Source: Bacillota bacterium (lineage in GTDB: Bacteria; Bacillota_I; Bacilli_A; RF39; UBA660). From it: a stretch of 64,000 nt of DNA. Where the stretch lies: the NCBI GenBank assembly GCA_015059245.1, contig SVAU01000001.1, forward strand, positions 124,001-188,000. The letters are read 5' to 3'. Shown here piece after piece: positions 7,483-13,909 of the stretch; position 1 is the stretch's first letter; every line of letters starts with the position of its first letter. The position numbers were made by a program, and so were the translations under genes. Below the pieces are notes generated by a model that saw nothing but the letters and a program-made list of their open reading frames with translations, did no database searches and was not told where the DNA came from.

Positions 7483-9088
7483 CTTTTTAGAATTTATTAA
7501 TAAAGATATAGATGGTAAAAAGGAACAATTAAATTCACTTCCTCTTCGTACTAAAGTTAATAAAAAGAAATTTAACGAAACTTTAGATAAAATGACTGAT
7601 AAATATGAGCAATATAAAGATAATGTATATAAATACTTAACTGTTAAGGCTAAGAATTTAATTAAATTAAAAAAGAATACTGATGATGAAGAACTAATTG
7701 CTCTTATAAATAAGCTAGAAGGAGCTAAGAACTTACTTAATCCTTTTAATACTTTTGTAGAAAAGATGGGGTTTGATTCATTACTTTATCAATTTAATTG
7801 TTGTTATACATTAAATTTTAAATCTTTAAATCATATAATTAATGGATTTTTAGATAAGTTTGAATTAGCAGGTATTATCTTAGAAGAAAATGATTTTGAT
7901 TATACTTGTTATGTTAAACAATATATGGAATCTTTCTTAGAAGTTAGAAATAAGGGAGATAAGGATTATACTAAGATATCTGAAATATTTGAACAAATAT
8001 ATTGGTTAAATCCTGAGTTAATACAACATATTGATTTAAACTTTAGAAAACTTATTAGAACACATGCTAATGTATTTGATAATTATTTAAATAAATTAAA
8101 ATTAGAAGCTAAAGAAGCTTTAGGATTAAAAGATTATGATGATTGTTTAAGTAGATTAGTAGATGCTTATACTGAATTAAATACTAATAATAAAGAAACT
8201 ATAGATGATGTAGTTAGATTAAGTATTGATGGTACTATAGATATCGAACACTATAAACCAGAGAATAAAGTAAGAAAGGTTGCATTTAATGCTTTACTTG
8301 GTGAAGATTTTGATGTAACAAATAATAATAAGTTTAATAGAGTTTGTGAAGATTTAGACAAACTTAAATATAATTTAGTGGAATTATCTAATTATCTTAA
8401 TTTTGAACCATTATTTGATGAGTTTAAGAAACAATTTAATAAATTAGAGAATAGTGGTAATAATAAGAAGAATAAAGAAATTAAAGAATTCGAGAATAAG
8501 ATTATTAAGATGGAAGATGAATTAGATAAACTTAATAATAAGATATCTAGTGGTAAAAAATCTATCTTTGGTGGTAAATTAAGTGAATTAGATATTAAGA
8601 ATTTAAAAATAGATTCTGTGTTAAAAGCTAAAGAGTTATATGAATTATATAAACAATATGAAAAAGAATATTTTAAAGATAAAGTAGAAACTATTATATC
8701 TAGTAATATGTCTATTAGTGATTTATTAAGATTATATAGTAGTTTTGATTACTTTAAGAAACTTACTATTCAAAGTGTGTTTGAAGTAGAAAGTTATGAT
8801 GAAATAGCTGATTTAGCTGATAAATTTGATTCATTTGCTAGTAATCCTTTAAATAATATTATGGAAGGTGCTTTAGTATTTGGAGAATTTGATATACCAA
8901 AGACTATTGTAACTAAGTATAGATTAAGTGGTATTATTGTAGATGAAGAGAGTTTAAATGAAGATAATATTAATGCTTTAATTAATAAAATTAATATAGT
9001 TATTAGAACTAATATTATCAATAATAGTAATGTTCCAATTGAAAAGATTTGGTTTGTTACAAAAGTTAATAATTATAAAGAAGATTAG
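7475..9088 (+). CDS. Large, mainly helical protein of unknown function
   Basis: 537 residues from ATG 7475; GTG 7466 is the longest-ORF start, but ATG 7475 overlaps the end of the small upstream ORF. No signal peptide or transmembrane helix. It is rich in Lys, Glu, Asn and Leu, with a coiled-coil-like stretch around residues 340-375 (KEIKEFENKIIKMEDELDKL). The C-terminal part is a compact alpha/beta-looking segment. No catalytic motif was seen. It is cytoplasmic and immediately follows the surface-fibre island, so it may be linked to it. Function unknown. Confidence 0.7.
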   Translation: MNNFLEFINKDIDGKKEQLNSLPLRTKVNKKKFNETLDKMTDKYEQYKDNVYKYLTVKAKNLIKLKKNTDDEELIALINKLEGAKNLLNPFNTFVEKMGFDSLLYQFNCCYTLNFKSLNHIINGFLDKFELAGIILEENDFDYTCYVKQYMESFLEVRNKGDKDYTKISEIFEQIYWLNPELIQHIDLNFRKLIRTHANVFDNYLNKLKLEAKEALGLKDYDDCLSRLVDAYTELNTNNKETIDDVVRLSIDGTIDIEHYKPENKVRKVAFNALLGEDFDVTNNNKFNRVCEDLDKLKYNLVELSNYLNFEPLFDEFKKQFNKLENSGNNKKNKEIKEFENKIIKMEDELDKLNNKISSGKKSIFGGKLSELDIKNLKIDSVLKAKELYELYKQYEKEYFKDKVETIISSNMSISDLLRLYSSFDYFKKLTIQSVFEVESYDEIADLADKFDSFASNPLNNIMEGALVFGEFDIPKTIVTKYRLSGIIVDEESLNEDNINALINKINIVIRTNIINNSNVPIEKIWFVTKVNNYKED

Positions 9089-9110
9089 TTATTAGTACTA
9101 GTCTTTTTTT
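9081..9110 (+). terminator. Intrinsic terminator
   Basis: Stem AAGATTAGT / ACTAGTCTT (one G-T pair), loop TATTAGT, seven T following. It overlaps the stop codon of the 537-aa gene. Confidence 0.75.
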
Positions 9111-9112
9111 AT

Positions 9113-9141
9113 TTGACTTTATAGGTATTTTTTGCTATAAT
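9113..9141 (+). promoter_or_regulatory. Sigma-A promoter of the rplU operon
   Basis: TTGACT (9113-9118), 17-nt spacer, TATAAT (9136-9141). Directly after the previous terminator, giving a leader of about 100 nt before rplU. Confidence 0.85.
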
Positions 9142-9147
9142 TCTAGA

Positions 9148-9242
9148 TGTTTTGAAGGGCTATTCATCAAAACCGCACTAAAAAGGTAATAAGTATCTTA
9201 ATGATCACCTTAAGGGCGCGTCTTAAATTTATACAAGGAGGT
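9148..9242 (+). ncRNA. Ribosomal protein L21 leader RNA
   Basis: A roughly 95-nt structured leader lies between the promoter and rplU, the position of the known Bacillota L21 leader. It holds paired segments such as TTGA/TCAA around 9152-9170 and AAGGT/ACCTT around 9184-9212, and ends at AAGGAGG. In this family the leader is thought to bind L21 for feedback control. The call rests on position and general folding; I could not run a covariance search. Confidence 0.65.
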
Positions 9243-9248
9243 ATGAAA

Positions 9249-9548
9249 ATGAAAGCTATATTTGTAACTGGTGGAAAACAATATTATGTTTCTGAAGGTG
9301 AAACTATCTACGTTGAAAAATTAGATGCTGAAGTTGGTTCAGAAGTTGAATTTACTGAAGTATTATACGTTGATGGTGTTGCTGGAACTCCAGTAGTAGA
9401 CGGTGCAAAAGTTGTTTGTTCTGTAGAAAAACAAGGAAAACAAAAGAAGGTTGTTGTTTTCAAATACAGACCTAAGAAAAAATATCGTAATACTCAAGGA
9501 CATAGACAACCATATACTAAGTTAACTGTTAAGAAAATTGTTAAATAA
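9249..9548 (+). CDS. rplU: 50S ribosomal protein L21
   Basis: 99 residues. ATG 9249 was chosen because AAGGAGG (9235-9241) is only 1 nt from ATG 9243 but 7 nt from ATG 9249; longer forms would read through the leader RNA. The start [14 protein letters not shown] and the basic C-terminal block [14 protein letters not shown] are typical L21. It binds 23S rRNA domains with L20. First gene of rplU-prp-rpmA, 2-3 bases between genes, the standard Bacillota order. Confidence 0.97.
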   Translation: MKAIFVTGGKQYYVSEGETIYVEKLDAEVGSEVEFTEVLYVDGVAGTPVVDGAKVVCSVEKQGKQKKVVVFKYRPKKKYRNTQGHRQPYTKLTVKKIVK

Positions 9549-9550
9549 TT

Positions 9551-9859
9551 ATGATTAAAGTTAATGTTAAGTATAACAATAATAAAGTTTATGAACTTGT
9601 AATAAAAGGACATGCTGGTTATGATGTTCATGGTAAAGATATAGTATGTGCTGCTGTAAGTAGTATGGCTATAACAACTATCAATAATATCATAGCATTA
9701 GATGATTCTATTGATTACGAAGAAAATTCTGGTTTACTTATAATCAGAGTTAAAAGAGATACTGAAGTAAATAATAAGTTACTTGATAATTTAGTTAGAA
9801 TGTTAACTGAACTTAAAGAACAGTATCCAAAAAATATTGAGATTAGAAATGAGGATTAA
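9551..9859 (+). CDS. prp: Ribosomal-processing cysteine protease Prp
   Basis: 102 residues, YsxB family. Catalytic pair visible: His in IKGHAGYDVHGKDIVC (His20 region) and the Cys of DIVCAAVS. It cleaves the N-terminal extension of L27, which is encoded next and carries the matching cleavage motif. Sits between rplU and rpmA, as in Bacillus and Staphylococcus. Family call strong. Confidence 0.95.
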   Translation: MIKVNVKYNNNKVYELVIKGHAGYDVHGKDIVCAAVSSMAITTINNIIALDDSIDYEENSGLLIIRVKRDTEVNNKLLDNLVRMLTELKEQYPKNIEIRNED

Positions 9860-9862
9860 TAT

Positions 9863-10147
9863 ATGAAATTTTTAAGTTTAAATATCCAATTATTCGCTCA
9901 CGTTAAAGCTCAAGGTTCTACACAAAATGGTAGAGATTCTAGAGGTCGTAGATTAGGTGCTAAAGCAGCTGATGGACAAACTGTTTCTGCAGGTAGTATT
10001 TTATACCGTCAAAGAGGAACTAAGGTTTATCCAGGCGTAAATGTTGGAATGGGTAAAGATCATACTTTATTCGCTACTGTATCTGGAGTAGTTAAATACG
10101 AAAGATTAGGTAAAGACAAGAAAAAAGTAAGTGTTTACGAAGCTTAG
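9863..10147 (+). CDS. rpmA: 50S ribosomal protein L27 with Prp-cleaved N-terminal extension
   Basis: 94 residues. The N-terminus [18 protein letters not shown] contains the Prp recognition motif (NIQLFA), with cleavage expected after Ala12 to expose HVKAQGST. The core [27 protein letters not shown] and GKDHTLFA is diagnostic of L27. The mature N-terminus reaches the peptidyl transferase centre. Third gene of the rplU operon, followed by a strong terminator. Confidence 0.97.
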   Translation: MKFLSLNIQLFAHVKAQGSTQNGRDSRGRRLGAKAADGQTVSAGSILYRQRGTKVYPGVNVGMGKDHTLFATVSGVVKYERLGKDKKKVSVYEA

Positions 10148-10152
10148 TTATT

Positions 10153-10179
10153 AAAAGACCTTTATTAAGGTCTTTTATT
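10153..10179 (+). terminator. Intrinsic terminator of the rplU-prp-rpmA operon
   Basis: Perfect 10-bp stem AAAAGACCTT / AAGGTCTTTT, loop TATT, T-rich tail. A TATAAT box (10185-10190) for obgE follows at once. Confidence 0.9.
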
Positions 10180-10219
10180 TATGATATAATTAAAATGTTT
10201 AAAAAAGGAGGTTGTTTCC

Positions 10220-11497
10220 ATGTTTGTAGATGAGGTTATTATTAAATTAATTGCTGGTAAAGGTGGAGATGGATGTACATCTTTTAGAAGAGAAAAGTTT
10301 ATTCCACTTGGTGGACCTAATGGAGGTAATGGAGGTAAAGGTGCTGATATTATTTTCCAAGTTGAAAAGGGTCTTAAAACACTAGTAGATTTAAAATATA
10401 AGAAACAAATTAAAGGTGATAAGGGAGTTAATGGTAAAGGTTCTAATATGCATGGTGCTAAAGCAGAAGATGTAATAGTTAAGGTACCAGAAGGAACTAC
10501 ATTAATTGATCATGAAACTGGTTTAGTTATATGTGATTTAATCCATGATGGTGATACTTTTACAGTATGTCATGGTGGTAGAGGTGGTAGAGGTAATAAG
10601 GCTTTTGCTACTCAAGAAGATCCTGCTCCTAAGATGAGTGAATTTGGTGAACCAGGAGAAGAAAGAATAGTTAAATGTGAACTTAAAGTATTAGCTGATG
10701 TTGGATTAGTAGGTATGCCTTCAGTAGGTAAGAGTACTATATTATCTTTAATTAGTGGAGCTAATCCTAAGATTGCTGCTTATCACTTTACTACATTAAA
10801 TCCTAATTTAGGTGTAGTTAAACTAAGAGATCAAAGAACTTTTGTTATGGCAGATTTACCTGGATTAATAGAAGGTGCTTCTGAAGGTGCTGGTTTAGGA
10901 GAAAAATTCTTGAAACATGCAATGAGAACTAAAGTAATAGGTCATGTACTTGATATGGGTGCTTTTGAAGGTAGAGATCCATTAGAAGATTATAGAATTA
11001 TTAGAAAAGAAGTAGAAGCTTATGATGATAAGTTAGCTAGAAAACCAGAACTTATTATTGCTAATAAGATGGATTTACCTGATGCTAAAGAAAATCTTAA
11101 AAGATTTAAAGAAGCTTATCCTGAATTACCTATAGTAGAAGTTACTGCTATGAATGCAGAAGGTACTGAAGAAATGATTATTAAACTAGCAGATATGTTA
11201 GAACAAGTTGAACTTGAACCTATATATGAAGAAACTAGTTATGAAAGTCATATTATTTATAAATTTAAAAACGAAAAACCATATACTATATCAAGAGATG
11301 ATAGTGGAGTTTGGATAATTAAGGGTGCTGAAATAGAGAAGTTACTTAAGATGACTAAGTTCTACGAAGATGAAGGTGCTCAAAGATTTGCTAGAAAACT
11401 TCGTGGTATGGGTGTAGAAGATGAATTAGAAGCATTAGGAGCTCAAAGAGGCGATGATGTTCAAATTTTAGACTTCATATTTACATTTAAAGAGTAG
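10220..11497 (+). CDS. obgE: GTPase Obg/CgtA
   Basis: 425 residues; ATG preceded by AAAGGAGG. The N-terminal glycine-rich Obg fold spans about 1-157 (GGKGGDGCTSFRREKF). The G domain has G1 GMPSVGKST (165-173), G2 in the TTLNPNLG region, G3 DLPG and G4 NKMD. The C-terminal OCT domain (about 345-425) is present. Obg associates with the 50S subunit and couples ribosome assembly to (p)ppGpp; in Bacillus it is needed for sporulation initiation and the general stress response. It follows the rplU operon, as in Bacillus, but has its own -10 box (10185-10190). Confidence 0.97.
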   Translation: MFVDEVIIKLIAGKGGDGCTSFRREKFIPLGGPNGGNGGKGADIIFQVEKGLKTLVDLKYKKQIKGDKGVNGKGSNMHGAKAEDVIVKVPEGTTLIDHETGLVICDLIHDGDTFTVCHGGRGGRGNKAFATQEDPAPKMSEFGEPGEERIVKCELKVLADVGLVGMPSVGKSTILSLISGANPKIAAYHFTTLNPNLGVVKLRDQRTFVMADLPGLIEGASEGAGLGEKFLKHAMRTKVIGHVLDMGAFEGRDPLEDYRIIRKEVEAYDDKLARKPELIIANKMDLPDAKENLKRFKEAYPELPIVEVTAMNAEGTEEMIIKLADMLEQVELEPIYEETSYESHIIYKFKNEKPYTISRDDSGVWIIKGAEIEKLLKMTKFYEDEGAQRFARKLRGMGVEDELEALGAQRGDDVQILDFIFTFKE

Positions 11498-11513
11498 AAA
11501 TACTCTTTTTTTA
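11489..11513 (+). terminator. Intrinsic terminator after obgE
   Basis: Stem AAAGAGTA / TACTCTTT closed by a GAAA tetraloop, then a T-run. Confidence 0.9.
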
Positions 11514-11552
11514 TTGTTTTTGAATAGTTTTTAGCAAAATGTTAAGAAGAAC

Positions 11553-11581
11553 TTGACTTATTCTGTTATTAATGTTATATT
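11553..11581 (+). promoter_or_regulatory. Sigma-A promoter of the riboswitch-controlled gene
   Basis: TTGACT (11553-11558), exactly 17-nt spacer, TATATT (11576-11581); transcription would begin just before the riboswitch. Confidence 0.8.
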
Positions 11582-11589
11582 AATATCAC

Positions 11590-11706
11590 TTGAAGGGGAG
11601 TAGCATAATACATAACCGTCAGCACTGAAAAGCGGGAAAGTAAATACTCTAAACAAGATTAGCGAGACCTTCATGAATATTTAATGATATTCATGGAGGT
11701 TTTTTA
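11590..11706 (+). ncRNA. yybP-ykoY (Mn2+) riboswitch with terminator expression platform
   Basis: Conserved family elements are present in order: GAAGGGGAGTAGC at 11592-11604, AACCGTCA at 11614-11621, and TTAGCGAGACCTTC ending at 11672. P1 forms between TGAAGG (11591-11596) and CCTTCA (11668-11673). A terminator follows: ACCTTCATGAATAT (11667-11680) pairs with ATATTCATGGAGGT (11687-11700), then a T-run. The 3' strand of P1 is also part of the terminator, so ligand-stabilised P1 would prevent termination. That gives an ON switch for Mn2+, as known for this class. The identity call is by eye from the conserved blocks. Confidence 0.88.
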
Positions 11707-11711
11707 TATTC

Positions 11712-11740
11712 CATTCCTCCATGGATATTAAGGAGGAATG
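11712..11740 (+). promoter_or_regulatory. Hairpin sequestering the ribosome binding site
   Basis: CATTCCTCC (11712-11720) is perfectly complementary to GGAGGAATG (11732-11740), which contains the Shine-Dalgarno sequence for ATG 11746. This gives a possible second, translational layer of control below the riboswitch terminator. Confidence 0.65.
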
Positions 11741-11745
11741 AAATA

Positions 11746-12294
11746 ATGGAAGAAAAAATATTTACAAAAGTTGATGGACGTGCTTATGCAGAAGCTGGTA
11801 TAGCTTGTGGAGAACTTACTCCAGTTGTTGCTGTTAAATTCGCAAGAGTTCGTGCAAGACGTGGTGTAGTTGGAGAAGAAGTTGTATCATATTCTCAAAA
11901 TGGTATTGTAGAAAAAGTTGCTACAGTATCAGAAGATCCTGAAACTAAAGAAACAGGTTGGGTTTTAACTAAGTTAGATGAAAATGGAGAGGTTATAGTT
12001 GACGAATTCGGACATAAAAATGAATGGATTGTTGATGCTAAAACTTTTGCTAAAAAATATGACTTAGACGAAACTAAAGATGGTGGTGTTTACAAACCTA
12101 AAGGTGGACCTCAAATCTTTGTTCCTATTGTAATGGATGTTATCCTTGAACAATGGGGATCAGAAATGAAAATTGAAGCTGGTGGATGGTTAAACATTAC
12201 TAATCCTTCTGATATTTATGGTATTTCTCAAAGAGACTTTGAAGATACTTATAAAATCGTTGGAGAAGAACCTACTTATAAACTTACTAAATAA
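11746..12294 (+). CDS. Riboswitch-controlled protein of unknown function, copy 1
   Basis: 182 residues, soluble, no signal or transmembrane segment. I do not recognise the family. Blocks shared with the next gene: VKFARVRARRG, GEEV, the DENGEVIVDEFGHKNEWI region, GGPQIFV and ISQRDFEDTYKI. It is acidic overall, with no obvious metal-binding cluster; scattered Asp/Glu/His could bind metal. It uses many well-translated codons and has a strong GGAGG site, so expression is probably high when ON. The Mn2+ riboswitch upstream suggests a role in manganese handling or the Mn2+ response, but this is inference. Known targets of this riboswitch are mainly Mn2+ exporters, which this is not. Confidence 0.8.
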   Translation: MEEKIFTKVDGRAYAEAGIACGELTPVVAVKFARVRARRGVVGEEVVSYSQNGIVEKVATVSEDPETKETGWVLTKLDENGEVIVDEFGHKNEWIVDAKTFAKKYDLDETKDGGVYKPKGGPQIFVPIVMDVILEQWGSEMKIEAGGWLNITNPSDIYGISQRDFEDTYKIVGEEPTYKLTK

Positions 12295-12311
12295 CATTAG
12301 ATAAGTTTTGG

Positions 12312-12339
12312 ACATTTATCGGAAGATAAATGTTTTTTT
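12312..12339 (+). terminator. Intrinsic terminator
   Basis: Stem ACATTTATC / GATAAATGT, GGAA loop, seven T. A TATACT -10 box for the next gene lies at 12344-12349. Confidence 0.9.
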
Positions 12340-12371
12340 ATGGTATACTTTTTATGATAGATGGTGGTTAT

Positions 12372-12911
12372 ATGGAAGATTTTATAAGAGTAGATGTTAG
12401 AGACTATGTTAATAGAGGTATTGAATATGGTGATTTGGCACCTTTTTGGGCGATTAAATATGGTAGAGTAAGAGCTAGAAGAGGTACTGTAGGAGAAGTA
12501 GTTAATACTTATACTGATGGTGGTATTTTAGAAAGAAAAAATACTGTTAAAGTAGATCCTCAAACTGGTAATACGGGATGGATTATTACTAAATGTAGTC
12601 CAGATGGTGAGATTATTATAGATGAATATGGTAATAAGAATGAATGGATTATGGAAGATTCTGATTTTTTACAAGAATATGTATTAGATCCTAATTTAGA
12701 TGGGGTGTTTAAGTCTGTAGATGGTCCACAATTATTTGTACAAGTATTAACTGATATGGTTATGGTACAGGGAGATAAGGAAATGCATGTAGAATGTGGC
12801 GGATATATAAATATTACTGATTTTTCTAGTTGTTATGCAATAAGTGAAAGAGATTTTAATGATACTTATAGAATATTAGATGCTGAGAATCCTGAAAAGT
12901 CTTTAAATTAA
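12372..12911 (+). CDS. Unknown protein, paralogue of the riboswitch-controlled gene
   Basis: 179 residues. ATG 12372 was chosen (GGTGG at 12363-12367); longer starts would overlap the terminator and -10 box. It is colinear with the upstream protein over its whole length (IKYGRVRARRGTVGE, PQTGNTGWIITK, EYGNKNEWI, CGGYINIT, ISERDFNDTYRI). It has its own promoter and no riboswitch. Codon use is plain AT-rich, unlike copy 1, suggesting weak constitutive expression against inducible high expression of copy 1. Function unknown. Confidence 0.75.
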   Translation: MEDFIRVDVRDYVNRGIEYGDLAPFWAIKYGRVRARRGTVGEVVNTYTDGGILERKNTVKVDPQTGNTGWIITKCSPDGEIIIDEYGNKNEWIMEDSDFLQEYVLDPNLDGVFKSVDGPQLFVQVLTDMVMVQGDKEMHVECGGYINITDFSSCYAISERDFNDTYRILDAENPEKSLN

Positions 12912-12936
12912 ATAGCTATTTTAATAGCTGTTTTTT
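12910..12936 (+). terminator. Intrinsic terminator
   Basis: Stem AAATAGCTAT / ATAGCTGTTT (one G-T pair), TTTA loop, T-rich tail. Confidence 0.75.
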
Positions 12937-12986
12937 CTTTTTTTAATACTTTATGATATAATACCAGCAATTAAGGGGTAATTGGC

Positions 12987-13856
12987 ATGAATGCACGAAC
13001 TAGAGAAGAATATAAACATCAAAAGAAAATATTTGATTTATTAGGATTTAATTATATAGATTATCAAGATAAAAGGGTTATTAATTATGTAGCTAAAGCT
13101 TTAAAAAGTATTAATACAGGTGCTTATGTGTGTTTTGGTACTGTTTCTTATCCAGATGCATTAGCTACTAGTGTAGAAAATGTTAAAGTATTTGGGACAG
13201 AAATAGCTAGTAGAGTTGCTAGTTTAACTAGTAATTTAGTGTTACAAAAGGTAAGTCCTGTAAGTAATGGATATACTTGTAATATTACTTATTCATTAGA
13301 TGATGATACTAAAGAAGTAGATTATTCGTCTGGTACAGTTGATCATTATAAAGTACCGATAAAACCAGATATAATGGCTTCATTTCACTTAGGACATGAA
13401 CATTTACATGCATTAAAAGAAACTAATTATTATGAATATATAGATGGTTTTGTTTTAGGTGACGTTATAACTATGTTATATGAATTTATATTGGCTGATA
13501 AATATCCTGAATTAAAAAATGAAATATATAGATTTAGATTATATTCATTAAAAGAGGATTATACTCATTATGAAAATGCTATTAATCAAATGAAGAAAAG
13601 TAAAGATGATAAAGATTTATATAAAATTATTGCTACTAGAAGTGGTGTATATTTAAATAGTTATTATTATGCTTGTATTTTATTTGATATGTATAAGAGT
13701 AGTCCTCAAATGATTTTAGATATAGTTAATAGAGTTTTAAAACATGAAATGACTACTAGAGATATGCTTAAAATATTAGGTTTATTTCATCAAGATAAAA
13801 ATAGTATATTTGATTCAGTATTTGAAGATGTTAAAAAATGTGTAAAAAAAGTATAA
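12987..13856 (+). CDS. Putative zinc metalloprotein with HEHLH motif
   Basis: 289 residues, no signal peptide. The sequence FHLGHEHLHALKE at about 133-145 contains HEHLH (137-141), which fits the zincin HExxH pattern, with conserved-looking acidic residues downstream (YEFILADKY). After that the protein is helical and Lys/Tyr-rich, as in helical metallopeptidases. A cytoplasmic peptidase is plausible but not certain: the motif is short and I do not recognise the family. The ribosome site AAGGGG precedes the start, and a TATAAT box lies just upstream. Monocistronic between two terminators. Confidence 0.6.
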   Translation: MNARTREEYKHQKKIFDLLGFNYIDYQDKRVINYVAKALKSINTGAYVCFGTVSYPDALATSVENVKVFGTEIASRVASLTSNLVLQKVSPVSNGYTCNITYSLDDDTKEVDYSSGTVDHYKVPIKPDIMASFHLGHEHLHALKETNYYEYIDGFVLGDVITMLYEFILADKYPELKNEIYRFRLYSLKEDYTHYENAINQMKKSKDDKDLYKIIATRSGVYLNSYYYACILFDMYKSSPQMILDIVNRVLKHEMTTRDMLKILGLFHQDKNSIFDSVFEDVKKCVKKV

Positions 13857-13878
13857 AATAATATTTATACTTTTTTTA
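13846..13878 (+). terminator. Intrinsic terminator
   Basis: 12-bp stem AAAAAGTATAAA / TTTATACTTTTT, 6-nt loop, T-run; overlaps the previous stop. Confidence 0.85.
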
Positions 13879-13883
13879 TTTTG

Positions 13884-13889
13884 GTATAA
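13884..13889 (+). promoter_or_regulatory. -10 box immediately upstream of the giant sigma gene
   Basis: TATAAT with a TTGG extension upstream. Transcription would start around 13896, so ATG 13892 would not be in the message; this favours a downstream start (13904 or 13910) with a very short leader. Confidence 0.55.
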
Positions 13890-13909
13890 TAATGGCCATG
13901 GTGATGAAT

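Noticed and set aside
9201..9548. Longer start for L21 (115 aa)
   Set aside because: The extra 16 residues come from the leader RNA. The Shine-Dalgarno sequence lies inside them, and L21 normally begins MKAIF or similar.
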